DNA from: Plantibacter elymi (nom. nud.)
GTDB lineage: Bacteria > Actinomycetota > Actinomycetes > Actinomycetales > Microbacteriaceae
DNA: 64,000 nt
Assembly: GCF_900177795.1 (NCBI RefSeq)
Contig: NZ_FXWJ01000004.1
Location: 124,001-188,000, forward strand
Reading direction: 5' to 3'
Part shown: positions 53,843 to 63,844 of the stretch, piece by piece
Layout of the letters: every line of letters starts with the position of its first letter
How positions within the stretch are numbered: the first letter of the stretch is position 1
The notes under the pieces: generated by a model
The model's input: the letters and a program-made list of their open reading frames with translations, nothing else
What the model was told of the DNA's origin: nothing
The model's database searches: none
Program-made: the position numbers and the translations under genes

Positions 53843-55219
53843 CTAGTAATCGGGCTCTCGCTTTCGTGCTGGTGGTTCCGGGTCGTTCATCGCCTGTTCG
53901 ACGAGTCGGTCGATGGCCGCCTGATCGGTGTCGGCGGGTGTCGTGTCCTGGTGGTCGCCCGCACCCTCGACGAGCGCGATGGCCTCCTCCGCCGTCGTGT
54001 CGACCTGCTCCACTCGGCGCGCCTTCCGGCGACGCGGACGCAGGATGACGGTGCCGATCTGCTCGGACCGACCGGCGACGATCGGGCCCATCACGGCCAT
54101 GATAAGCACGTAGAGCCCGGCGAACGGTTGGATGAGCGGGTTGAGCCCCGCGCTCAGCGAGAGCGTCGCGAGGATGAGGGCGAACTCGCCGCGATTCTGC
54201 AGGATGACCGCGGCGTTGATCCCCGCTTGCGGCCCGAGTCCGTTGAGCCAGGCGACGAACTGACCGGCCAGGACGTTGAGGACCACCGTCATGAGGACGG
54301 CGAGGAGCACCGGGACGAGGACGCTGCCGAACTTCGTCGCGTCGAGCGCGAGGCCGAAGTTCAGGAAGAAGAACGCACCGAACACGTCGCGGAGTGGGAT
54401 CGCGATCTGCTCGATCTTGTTGCGGAACCGGGTGGCACCGAGGACCAGGCCGATGAGGAACGCACCGATCGCGTCGGTGACTCCGAGGAGCTCCCCGATG
54501 CCGCCGAACGCGACCGCGAGGCCGAAGAACAAGATGGTGAAGAGCTCGTCGTCCTTGGTGCGGAACAGCCGCGACACGAACCGTCCGCCGAACCGCGCGA
54601 TCGCGAACATCACGAGGATGAACGTGAAGGCGATCGCGAGCTTGCCGATGACGGGCCACACCTCGGTCTCGCCGCTCAGGACGACACCGACGATGGCGAG
54701 GTAGATCGCGATGAAGATGTCCTCCACCACGGTGACGCCCAGGATCATGGGCGTCTCATCGTTCGTCAGCCGTTTGAGCTCGATGAGGAGCTTCGTGACG
54801 ATCGCGCTCGAGCTCGTCGCCGTGATGCCGGCGATGATGAGCGCCTCCCGCGTGCCCCACCCGACCAGGAAGCCGAACACGAGCCCGGCGGCCATGTTGA
54901 CGAGGATGTAGGAGCCGCCCGAGACGATGAGCTTCCCGGCGTTGCCGAAGAACTCGTCCTGGTCGAACTCCAGGCCGAGGTTGAACAGCAGGAGCACGAG
55001 GCCGAAGACGGCGATGAGTTCGATCTGCGCGCTGGCGAAGTCGAGCGGGAACCAGCCCGTGTACGGACTCGCGAGCAGGCCGACGAGCATGTAGACGGGG
55101 ATCGACGGGAGGCCGATCAGCTTGCCGAGGCGGCCGAGGATGTAGGCGATGACGAACAGGACGCCGAGGATGAGCAGATCCTGGCCGAGGTGGGGGTTGT
55201 CGGTCGCGGCGTGCAGCAT
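53843..55219 (-). CDS. khtU: Cation/proton antiporter, CPA2 type (KhtU-like)
   Basis: 458 residues, about 12 hydrophobic helices with family motifs LFNLGLEFDQDEF, GWGTREALIIAGI and SSSAIVTKLL; C-terminal charged tail replaces the RCK domain of Kef-type proteins. The regulator with a TrkA-C domain is a separate gene 2 nt upstream, as in the B. subtilis khtTU K+/H+ antiporter. The gene symbol is assigned on this arrangement. Start ATG 55219. Confidence 0.85.
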   Translation of the reverse strand: MLHAATDNPHLGQDLLILGVLFVIAYILGRLGKLIGLPSIPVYMLVGLLASPYTGWFPLDFASAQIELIAVFGLVLLLFNLGLEFDQDEFFGNAGKLIVSGGSYILVNMAAGLVFGFLVGWGTREALIIAGITATSSSAIVTKLLIELKRLTNDETPMILGVTVVEDIFIAIYLAIVGVVLSGETEVWPVIGKLAIAFTFILVMFAIARFGGRFVSRLFRTKDDELFTILFFGLAVAFGGIGELLGVTDAIGAFLIGLVLGATRFRNKIEQIAIPLRDVFGAFFFLNFGLALDATKFGSVLVPVLLAVLMTVVLNVLAGQFVAWLNGLGPQAGINAAVILQNRGEFALILATLSLSAGLNPLIQPFAGLYVLIMAVMGPIVAGRSEQIGTVILRPRRRKARRVEQVDTTAEEAIALVEGAGDHQDTTPADTDQAAIDRLVEQAMNDPEPPARKREPDY

Positions 55220-55221
55220 GC

Positions 55222-55749
55222 CTACCCTCCGGGCGGAGCGTCGACGGCGACCTTCTTGACGGCGCCCGAACGGAAGTAGGCGAAGGCCTTGGCGACCTTC
55301 TCGGGACTGCCCGCGACGACGAGGGTGTCTCCCGGGAAGACCCGGAAGTCCGCAGCAGGGGCCGGGTTGGCGGAGTCGCCGCGCACGACGGCGACGACGG
55401 TCAGCCCGACCATGCCCTTCTCGGCGGGGTTGCCGAGCGGCTGCCCGGCGATGTGGTCCTCGTAGTCGACGGTGAACCAGTCGATGCTGAGGCCGGGGAT
55501 CTGGTCGAGCGCGCTGAGCGACTCGGTGATCTGCGTGCCACCGAGGAGTTCGGCCAGCGTGTGCGCCTCGTCCTCGTTGAGTCGGAGCGACACCTTGCCG
55601 GCATCGGCACCGTCCTCGTGGTCGGCGAAGGTGATGAGGTCGCTGTGGCCGGACCGGTGGGCGATGACGCCGACCTTGCCGCCGTCGTCCGTGACGAAGG
55701 TGTGGAGCACACCGACCCCGGGAAGTTTGACCCGCCGAACATCCACCAT
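55222..55749 (-). CDS. khtT: KhtT-like regulatory subunit with TrkA-C domain
   Basis: 175 residues. N-terminal domain (about 1-75) starting VDVRRVKLPGVGVLHTFVT, C-terminal RCK_C/TrkA-C domain (about 85-165) with DFRVFPGDTLVVAGSPEKV. In B. subtilis, KhtT binds nucleotide and gates KhtU. Good ribosome site GAGGAG before ATG 55749, and a TAGACT box about 35 nt upstream as likely -10. Confidence 0.87.
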   Translation of the reverse strand: MVDVRRVKLPGVGVLHTFVTDDGGKVGVIAHRSGHSDLITFADHEDGADAGKVSLRLNEDEAHTLAELLGGTQITESLSALDQIPGLSIDWFTVDYEDHIAGQPLGNPAEKGMVGLTVVAVVRGDSANPAPAADFRVFPGDTLVVAGSPEKVAKAFAYFRSGAVKKVAVDAPPGG

Positions 55750-55821
55750 GGCTGTACTCCTCAGGCTTGTTGTGGCAGTCCTCCTAGTCTATCCGCCACA
55801 CCTGGCCCGCCTGCCCGAGGC

Positions 55822-55845
55822 GCCCGCAGCCGTTGCGCTGCGGGC
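55822..55845 (-). terminator. Terminator after glpD
   Basis: GCCCGCAGC pairs with GCTGCGGGC around a 6-nt loop, 14 nt past the glpD stop. Confidence 0.75.
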
Positions 55846-55858
55846 GATCACCGCCCGT

Positions 55859-57592
55859 TCAGGCCCCTGGGACGATGTCCGGGGCCTCCAGGCGCACGCG
55901 GTCGGCGGCCTCGTCGTTCGGCTGCTCCTGCGAGGCCCGCTCCGCCGCGACCCGCTTCAGGTAGTAGGAGACCTCCTTCTCGATGCGCTCCTCGTCCCAC
56001 CCCAGGACCCCACCCATGAGCTTCGCCGCGACCGGGGCCGCCGAGACACCGCGGTCCCAGGCCTCGATGGAGATGCGCGTCCGACGGGCGAGGACGTCGT
56101 CGAGGTGGAGGGCACCCTCGTGGGAGGCCGCGTAGACGACCTCCGCCCCGATGTAGTCGTCCGCCCCCGGCAGCGCTTCGGCGAGCGTCGGGTCGTCCTT
56201 GATGAGGTCGAGCAGTTCGTCCGTCAGCACGCCGTAGCGGTTCAGCAGGTGCTCGATGCGAGCCGTGTGCACCCCGAAGGCCCGCGCGATCTTGCCACGC
56301 TTGTTCCAGGCCGCCTGGTACCCCTCGGCTCCGAGGAGGGCGATGTTCTCCGTCGCGCTGGCCGGGATCTTGCCGTCGAGTGCGTCCACCGCGGCGTCGA
56401 TCGCGTCCTTCGCCATGACCCGGTAGGTGGTCCACTTGCCGCCGGCGATGACCACGAGACCGGGCACGGAGTGCGCGACGAGGTGCTCGCGAGAGAGCTT
56501 CGACGTCTGCTCCGACTCACCGGCCAGCAGCGGACGGAGTCCGGCGTAGACGCCCTCGACGTCCTCTCGGGTCAGCGGCACGGCCAGGATCGTGTTGACG
56601 TGGTCGAGCAGGTAGTCGATGTCGGCCGCCGTCGCCGCCGGGTGCGCCTTGTCGAGGTGCCAGTCCGTGTCCGTCGTGCCGATGAGCCAGTGCCGACCCC
56701 ACGGGATGACGAAGAGCACGCTCTTCTCCGTACGGAGCAGGAGGCCCATGTTCGACTGGAAGCGGTCGCGAGGGACGACGAGGTGGATGCCCTTCGATGC
56801 GCGGACCTTGAACTGGCCCCGCTCCCCCACCATCGATTGCGTGTCGTCGGTCCACACCCCGGTCGCGTTGACGACCTGCTTGGCGCGGATCTCGAAGCGC
56901 TCGTCGGTCTGCAGGTCGTGCGCTTTGACGCCCACGACGCGCTGTCCGACCTTGACGAACCCCTCGACCCGTACGCGGCTCGCGACGTGCGCGCCATAGG
57001 CCGACGCCGTCCGCGCGAGGGACGAGACGTATCGGGCGTCGTCGACCTGGGCGTCGTAGTAGGTGAGTCCGCCCACGAACGCGTCCGACTTGAGGCTCGG
57101 GATCGAGGTCAGGACCTGACGCTTGGACAGGTGCCGGTGGTGCGGGACGCCGGGCGGACGGCCACCGCTCCAGCTGAAGAGGTCGTAGAGCAGCATGCCG
57201 GCGCCGATGTAGAGGCGCTCGAAGACCGGCTTGTTGAGCGGGTACAGGAACCGGACCGGCTTCACGAGGTGCGGCGCGATGCGCTGCAGCAGCAACCCGC
57301 GCTCGATGAGCGCCTCTCGGACGAGTCGGAAGTCGAGTTGTTCGAGGTAGCGGATGCCGCCGTGCACGAGCTTCGAGGACCGGCTCGAGGTGCCGCTCGC
57401 CCAGTCACGCGCCTCGAGCAGACCGGTGCTCAGACCGCGCGTGACGGCGTCGAGCGCAGCACCGGTGCCCACGATGCCACCACCGACGACGAGGATGTCG
57501 AGCTCTTTCGACTTCAACGCTTCGATCGCGGCGTCGCGCTCCTCCATCCCCAGCTTGGTGGAACGTGACACGTTGTTGTGGGTGGTGGCCAT
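55859..57592 (-). CDS. glpD: Glycerol-3-phosphate dehydrogenase (FAD-dependent)
   Basis: Membrane-associated oxidation of glycerol-3-phosphate to dihydroxyacetone phosphate, electrons to quinone. 577 residues: Rossmann motif ILVVGGGIVGTGAALDAVTR near the N-terminus, SSRSSKLVHGGIRYLEQLDF (GlpD signature), GTTDTDW and VVIAGGKWTTYRVMA for FAD; C-terminal helical domain from about 430. ATG 57592 after GGAG. No glpF/glpK adjacent. Confidence 0.95.
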   Translation of the reverse strand: MATTHNNVSRSTKLGMEERDAAIEALKSKELDILVVGGGIVGTGAALDAVTRGLSTGLLEARDWASGTSSRSSKLVHGGIRYLEQLDFRLVREALIERGLLLQRIAPHLVKPVRFLYPLNKPVFERLYIGAGMLLYDLFSWSGGRPPGVPHHRHLSKRQVLTSIPSLKSDAFVGGLTYYDAQVDDARYVSSLARTASAYGAHVASRVRVEGFVKVGQRVVGVKAHDLQTDERFEIRAKQVVNATGVWTDDTQSMVGERGQFKVRASKGIHLVVPRDRFQSNMGLLLRTEKSVLFVIPWGRHWLIGTTDTDWHLDKAHPAATAADIDYLLDHVNTILAVPLTREDVEGVYAGLRPLLAGESEQTSKLSREHLVAHSVPGLVVIAGGKWTTYRVMAKDAIDAAVDALDGKIPASATENIALLGAEGYQAAWNKRGKIARAFGVHTARIEHLLNRYGVLTDELLDLIKDDPTLAEALPGADDYIGAEVVYAASHEGALHLDDVLARRTRISIEAWDRGVSAAPVAAKLMGGVLGWDEERIEKEVSYYLKRVAAERASQEQPNDEAADRVRLEAPDIVPGA

Positions 57593-57733
57593 CGTCGAAC
57601 TCCGCTCGCTGGAACCGCCCTCGCGATGATCCTGCCGGAGGCAGGTGCTCGTCCACGAGGCTCTGCCTCAGAGGCTAGTCGGCGCGATGCGACCCGACAA
57701 CCGCTTGCGGAAGCGGCTCGGTTCCGGCAGGGC

Positions 57734-58858
57734 TCAGGCGCCCTGGTACGGCGCGACGACGACCTCGACCCGCTGGAACTCCTTGAGGTCGGAGTACCCG
57801 GTGGTGGCCATCGACCGACGCAGCGCACCGATGAGGTTCGCCGTGCCGTCCGACTTCGGCGACGGGCCGTAGAGGATCTCCTCGAGGGTGGCCACGGTGC
57901 CGACCTCGACCCGACGACCGCGCGGCAGGTGCAGGTGGTGGGCCTCGGCACCCCAGTGCCAGCCACCGCCGGGTGCGTCCGTGGCGCGGGCCAACGCGGT
58001 CCCGAGCATGACGGCGTCGGCACCCATCGCGACGGCCTTGACGATGTCGCCCGAGGTCCCGAGACCGCCGTCGGCGATGACGTGCACGTAGCGGCCGCCG
58101 GACTCGTCGAGGTAGTCGCGACGCGCACCGGCGACGTCGGCCACGGCGGTCGCCATCGGGGCGTGGATGCCGAGCGAGGCCCGCGTGGTGGAGGCGGCAC
58201 CGCCACCGAAGCCGACGAGAACGCCGGCTGCTCCGGTCCGCATGAGGTGGAGGGCCGCGGTGTAGGTGGCCGCGCCGCCGACGATCACGGGGACGTCGAG
58301 TTCGTAGATGAACTTCTTGAGGTTGAGCGGCTCCTGGTTCTTGGAGACGTGCTCGGCGGACACGGTGGTGCCGCGGATGACGAAGAGGTCGACCCCTGCG
58401 GCGACGACGGTCTCGTAGAGCTCCTGGGTGCGCTGCGGCGAGAGGGCGGCGGCGACGGTGACACCGGCCGCGCGGATCTCGGCGAGCCGTGCCGTGACGA
58501 GTTCGGGCTTGATGGGCTCCGAGTAGATCTCCTGCATGCGCGCGGTCGCGCGGCCGACCGGCAACGACCGGATCTCGGACAGCAACGGCTCAGGGTCTTC
58601 GTACCGCGTCCAGAGGCCCTCGAGGTCGAGGACGCCGACGCCGCCGAGCTGGCCCATCATGATCGCGGTCGTCGGCGAGACGACGGAGTCCATCGGTGCT
58701 GCGAGCACCGGGATCTCGAACTGGTAGGCATCGATCGACCAGGACACCGAGACGTCCTGTGGGTCGCGGGTCCGCCGCGACGGGACGACGGCGATGTCGT
58801 CGAACGCGTAGGCGCGCCGTGCGCGCTTTGACCGGCCGATCTCAATATCCATGCTCAC
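57734..58858 (-). CDS. guaB3: GuaB3-type IMP dehydrogenase family protein
   Basis: 374-residue IMPDH/GMPR barrel protein without CBS domains, of the actinobacterial GuaB3 group. VLAAPMDSVVSP near the N-terminus and HVIADGGLGTSGDIVKAVAM for phosphate binding are clear. The loop that holds the catalytic Cys in IMPDH (SICTTR) reads AASTTR with Ser223, and the whole protein has no cysteine, so IMPDH activity is doubtful. A cyanobacterial GuaB3 has been reported with GMP reductase activity. GTG 58858 is chosen because TAGGCT lies 6 nt before it. Confidence 0.92.
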   Translation of the reverse strand: MSMDIEIGRSKRARRAYAFDDIAVVPSRRTRDPQDVSVSWSIDAYQFEIPVLAAPMDSVVSPTTAIMMGQLGGVGVLDLEGLWTRYEDPEPLLSEIRSLPVGRATARMQEIYSEPIKPELVTARLAEIRAAGVTVAAALSPQRTQELYETVVAAGVDLFVIRGTTVSAEHVSKNQEPLNLKKFIYELDVPVIVGGAATYTAALHLMRTGAAGVLVGFGGGAASTTRASLGIHAPMATAVADVAGARRDYLDESGGRYVHVIADGGLGTSGDIVKAVAMGADAVMLGTALARATDAPGGGWHWGAEAHHLHLPRGRRVEVGTVATLEEILYGPSPKSDGTANLIGALRRSMATTGYSDLKEFQRVEVVVAPYQGA

Positions 58859-58864
58859 CGCACC

Positions 58865-58870
58865 AGCCTA
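58865..58870 (-). promoter_or_regulatory. -10 box of leaderless guaB3 transcript
   Basis: TAGGCT on the minus strand 6 nt before GTG 58858; this favours the GTG over the ATG two codons later. Confidence 0.55.
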
Positions 58871-58911
58871 CCGGTCGCTTGGTGGACGAACACCGGATCC
58901 CGTCAACACTC

Positions 58912-58940
58912 TGGACGTTTGATTCAGAAATATCTATATT
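58912..58940 (+). promoter_or_regulatory. Promoter of the small secreted-protein cassette
   Basis: TGGACG (58912-58917), 17-bp spacer, TATATT (58935-58940). The spacer and -10 region (58918-58943) are strikingly AT-rich for this genome. Leader of about 45 nt with AGAAGGGG before the start. Confidence 0.6.
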
Positions 58941-58992
58941 AACGACCAGGTTCGCACCGCGGCGCACCAATCAGAGAAGGGGATACCAAGTC

Positions 58993-59538
58993 ATGCTCAC
59001 CACTTCACGGGCCTTCAGTCTCGGAACAATCCTGGCGGTCGTCGTCGCTCTCGCTGCGCCGGCAACAGCCAACGCTGCTCCTCCACCTGTTACCGCGACG
59101 CCCCTGAGCACATCAGCTCAGCCCGAGATCACTCCCGAACAGCTTCGACTGGCCGTCGAGGAGTTGAAGGCAGCACAAGTCCCGTTCACCACACAGCAGG
59201 TAGGTGAGGACACGATCGAGACATTCGTATTCGAGAACGGGTTCAGCTTCTCGGTGGGACAAGGCCCTTCCGACACGCGTCTCGGCGGAGGGCAGGACTC
59301 CGGTGGGATCTATGTCCTGTTCAATGCCTTCGACCAAGGCCTCATCATCGGTGGAGGCGCGATGGCCCTTCAAGGAGCGTTGTGCCTCCTCCCAGGGGTC
59401 GGCGCCGCGCTGTGCGTCGTCTTCGGAGCCATCCTCTTGGTCGCATCCACCGCTCTCGCGACGAACGGCATCTGCCAAGGAGGACGAGAGATGAAGATCT
59501 ACATCGGCGGCAACCAAGGCCGCTGCGTCTACGTATGA
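58993..59538 (+). CDS. Secreted cysteine-containing hydrophobic protein, bacteriocin-like, unknown family
   Basis: 181 residues. Sec signal peptide with likely cleavage after TANA (residue 28), a proline/threonine-rich stretch, an acidic middle (45-90), then a Gly-rich hydrophobic segment (118-158) and a basic C-terminus. Four cysteines at 131, 141, 161 and 178 could form two disulfides; the tail reads GICQGGREMKIYIGG then NQGRCVYV. Small secreted proteins ending in a hydrophobic helix plus Cys-framed tail are often bacteriocins or membrane-active toxins, but no family is recognised. Translationally coupled to a membrane protein (ATGA). GC and codon choice are lower than in neighbours. Confidence 0.78.
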   Translation: MLTTSRAFSLGTILAVVVALAAPATANAAPPPVTATPLSTSAQPEITPEQLRLAVEELKAAQVPFTTQQVGEDTIETFVFENGFSFSVGQGPSDTRLGGGQDSGGIYVLFNAFDQGLIIGGGAMALQGALCLLPGVGAALCVVFGAILLVASTALATNGICQGGREMKIYIGGNQGRCVYV

Positions 59539-59753
59539 GCCCTGAGACCCACAACGTTCCTCCTAAGCGACCTCTACGCGTCCGCCAATCAGTCCTCGCC
59601 AGCACCATTGTCGGGATCGTCATCTGTGGCACGACGGCGGTCCGTTTGGGATTCGGCCTCGATGGCTACCTGCTATACGCCCTGTGGATCGGAGGCTTCG
59701 CCCTAGTCATGTGGGTGACGCTAACCGCTCTGAACAAGCGTCGGATGCGCTGA
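59535..59753 (+). CDS. Small two-helix membrane protein coupled to the secreted protein (possible immunity protein)
   Basis: 72 residues, basic N-terminus (PPKRPLRVRQ), hydrophobic helices at about 18-37 and 43-66, basic end (NKRRMR), so both ends are likely cytoplasmic. The ATG overlaps the stop of the secreted-protein gene. Size, topology and coupling are like immunity or accessory proteins of small bacteriocins (inference). No family recognised. Codons such as CTA, CCT and CAA are more frequent than in flanking core genes. Confidence 0.72.
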   Translation: MSPETHNVPPKRPLRVRQSVLASTIVGIVICGTTAVRLGFGLDGYLLYALWIGGFALVMWVTLTALNKRRMR

Positions 59754-59763
59754 CCACACCTAC

Positions 59764-59803
59764 GCCGACGGTCCGGCAGGCGGAAGCCTGCCGGGCCGTC
59801 GGT
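59764..59803. terminator. Two-way terminator between cassette and guaB
   Basis: CCGACGG and CCGGCAGGC pair with GCCTGCCGG and CCGTCGG around GGAA, one bulge on each side. Lies between two convergent stops (59753 and 59818). Confidence 0.82.
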
Positions 59804-59817
59804 GTTCGTGCGGGTGC

Positions 59818-61320
<1,503 letters not shown>

Positions 61321-61539
61321 TTATCCCTCTCATAGCCACGAACACACCGGAGAAACGCAGACCTGCCGGTATCACCATCGTAACCGAGCAGGGCCTACCC
61401 CTATTCCACGATCCCGACAAATCGATGCGGAGAAATACGCACGGGCGAAACATGTAGGCAATAATCAGGTTCTATCGTCGAACAGCGTTGTCCGACGCAG
61501 GAGAACGGTTCACGGAAGTGGCCCGGCACTGGAGGTGCA

Positions 61540-62853
61540 GTGAAGTTCGCTGGAACGACCCGAAACCCGAGACTGGCACGGAGATTCGTGCTCCTCATCG
61601 CCCTGTTGTTCGGGGCCATCACCCTCACGTCCGTCATGAGCGCCGTCCCGGCTCATGCTGACGAGGTGGGCGAGGAGTACGACTTCTACTTCGCTGGGAA
61701 CGTCAAGTACGACGACAAACCACTCGAAGGCGTGAACATCACGGTCGACGGCAACGGCTACAAGGCCGATGTCGACACCGACGCCGACGGCAAGTGGAAG
61801 ATCGGCGTCCCCGAGAAAGGTACGTACAAGGTAACGCTCGACGAGGAGACCCTCCCGAAGGGCGTCATCGTCGCCGAGGGCGGCTCGACCATCGAGGCGA
61901 AGTTCGGCCTCACCCAATCGAAGGCCGTGAACTTCTTCCTCGGCGAGGGCGTCCGCGTCACCGTCAGCTTCTGGGATCAACTCGCAGAACGACTCGTCAA
62001 CGGCCTGAACTTCGGGCTCATGCTGGCCCTGGCGGCCATCGGAGCCTCCCTGGTGTTCGGCACCACCGGACTCAGCAACTTCGCCCACGCGGAGATGGTG
62101 ACCTTCGGCGCGATCATGGCGCTCGTGTTCGGGGTGTTCCTGCAATGGCCGATCTGGTTGGCCATCATCATCGCCCTCGCTCTGAGTGCCGCGTTCGGCT
62201 TCGCGCTCGACGCCGGCATCTGGAGACCCTTGAGACGCAAGGGCGTCGGCATCGTGCAGGTGATGATCGTCTCGATCGGCCTGTCGCTGGCGCTCCGCTA
62301 CGTCTTCCTCTACTTCATCGGCGGCGGGACGTTCCAGCTGCCCGGTTCGGGAGAGGAGAACATCAAGCTGTTCGGTACGGTCTCGCTCAGCGTCACCGAC
62401 ATGATCAGCATGGCGGTCAGCGTCGTGGTGCTCCTCGGCGTGGCCTGGTGGCTCATCAAGACGAAGACCGGCAAGGCGACGCGAGCCATCTCGGACAACC
62501 CGAGCCTGGCAGCGGCCAGCGGCATCGACGTCGACCGCGTGGTCCGCATCGTCTGGATCCTCGCAGCGACGCTCGCCGGCCTCTCCGGCATCCTGTGGGC
62601 GTACTTCCGACCGGGCATCAAGTGGGACATGGGAGCGCAGCTGCTCCTCCTCATCTTCGCGGCCATCACCCTCGGCGGGCTCGGAACCGCCTTCGGCGCC
62701 ATGGTCGGCGCCCTCATCATCGGCATCCTCGTCGAGGTCTCGACGCTCTGGATCCCGTCTGACATCAAGTACGTCGGCGCCCTCGTGGTGCTCATCGCGG
62801 TGCTCCTCGTGAGACCGCAGGGCATCCTCGGACGTCGCGAGAGAATCGGTTAG
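61540..62853 (+). CDS. livH: LivH-type branched-chain amino acid ABC permease with N-terminal Ig-like domain
   Basis: 437 residues, about 145 longer than LivH. An N-terminal signal/TM segment (15-38, possible cleavage after AHA at 40) is followed by a carboxypeptidase-regulatory/Ig-like domain (about 48-125: [20 protein letters not shown]), then the LivH permease (about 150-437) with [33 protein letters not shown] (EAA-like loop) and [10 protein letters not shown]. The extra domain should lie outside the membrane. Start GTG 61540 after GGAGG. First gene of the importer operon shown; no binding-protein gene precedes it. Confidence 0.9.
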   Translation: MKFAGTTRNPRLARRFVLLIALLFGAITLTSVMSAVPAHADEVGEEYDFYFAGNVKYDDKPLEGVNITVDGNGYKADVDTDADGKWKIGVPEKGTYKVTLDEETLPKGVIVAEGGSTIEAKFGLTQSKAVNFFLGEGVRVTVSFWDQLAERLVNGLNFGLMLALAAIGASLVFGTTGLSNFAHAEMVTFGAIMALVFGVFLQWPIWLAIIIALALSAAFGFALDAGIWRPLRRKGVGIVQVMIVSIGLSLALRYVFLYFIGGGTFQLPGSGEENIKLFGTVSLSVTDMISMAVSVVVLLGVAWWLIKTKTGKATRAISDNPSLAAASGIDVDRVVRIVWILAATLAGLSGILWAYFRPGIKWDMGAQLLLLIFAAITLGGLGTAFGAMVGALIIGILVEVSTLWIPSDIKYVGALVVLIAVLLVRPQGILGRRERIG

Positions 62854-62863
62854 GGGCACGCGC

Positions 62864-63844
62864 ATGGACTGGGGAAGCATTCTCTCGAACACGCTCGCTT
62901 GGGTCATCAGCCCGGAGACGATCGCGTACGCGCTCGCAGCACTCGGCTTGGCCGTGCACTTCGGCTACGGCGGTCTGTTGAACTTCGGTATGGCGGGGTT
63001 CATGGCGCTCGGCGCCTACGGCTACGCCATCTCGATCCTGAGCTTCAACCTCCCGTGGTGGGCGGGCATCATCGTCGGCTGTCTGGCCTCGGTGGTCTTC
63101 GCCTTCATCCTCGGCATCCCGACCCTGCGGCTGCGGGCGGACTATCTGGCCATCGTCACCATCGCGGCGGCCGAGATCGTCCGACTCCTCTTCACGACGC
63201 AGGTCTTCGACGAGTTCACCAACTCGGCCGACGGACTCGGCAACTACCACGAGGGCTTCCGCGCGGCGAACCCGATCCCGGAGGGCATCTACGGCTTCGG
63301 CCCGTGGGAGCTCAACGCGAACCAGTGGTGGGTCCGCATCTTCGGCATCCTGCTGCTCGCCGTCGCCGCGCTCCTCGTGTTCCTCCTCATGCGCAGCCCC
63401 TGGGGCCGCGTGCTGAAGGGCATCCGTGAGGACGAGGACGCCGTGCGCGCACTCGGCAAGAACGTGTTCGCCTACAAGATGCAGGCGCTCGTCGTCGGTG
63501 GCGTCTTCGGCGCACTCGGCGGGGTGGTGCTGGCACTCCCCTCCGCGGTCGTGCCGAGCGTGTACGTCACGAGTCTCACCTTCTTCATTTGGACGATCCT
63601 CCTCCTGGGTGGAGCCGCGACGGTCTTCGGGCCGCTACTCGGCTCGGTGATCTTCTGGGTGATCATGGCGTTCCTCTCGAACGTCCTCCCGGCGCTCGTG
63701 AAGGCGGACGTCCTGCCGTTCATGAGCTCGACGCAGGCGTCGACGCTCCGCTACGTGCTGGTCGGTGTCGCGCTCATGCTGATCGTCATCTTCAGGCCGC
63801 AAGGCATCCTCGGAAACAAGAAGGAGCTGACCTTTGTCAAGTAA
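62864..63844 (+). CDS. livM: LivM-type branched-chain amino acid ABC permease
   Basis: 326 residues with about nine hydrophobic segments. LivM features: GYGGLLNFGMAGFMALGAY, TLRLRADYLAIVTIAAAEIV, the coupling-loop motif GIREDEDAVRALGKNVFAYK and the C-terminal RPQGILGNKKEL. It lies 10 nt after livH and overlaps the following livG. Importer substrate (amino acid, amide or urea type) is not fixed. Confidence 0.93.
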   Translation: MDWGSILSNTLAWVISPETIAYALAALGLAVHFGYGGLLNFGMAGFMALGAYGYAISILSFNLPWWAGIIVGCLASVVFAFILGIPTLRLRADYLAIVTIAAAEIVRLLFTTQVFDEFTNSADGLGNYHEGFRAANPIPEGIYGFGPWELNANQWWVRIFGILLLAVAALLVFLLMRSPWGRVLKGIREDEDAVRALGKNVFAYKMQALVVGGVFGALGGVVLALPSAVVPSVYVTSLTFFIWTILLLGGAATVFGPLLGSVIFWVIMAFLSNVLPALVKADVLPFMSSTQASTLRYVLVGVALMLIVIFRPQGILGNKKELTFVK

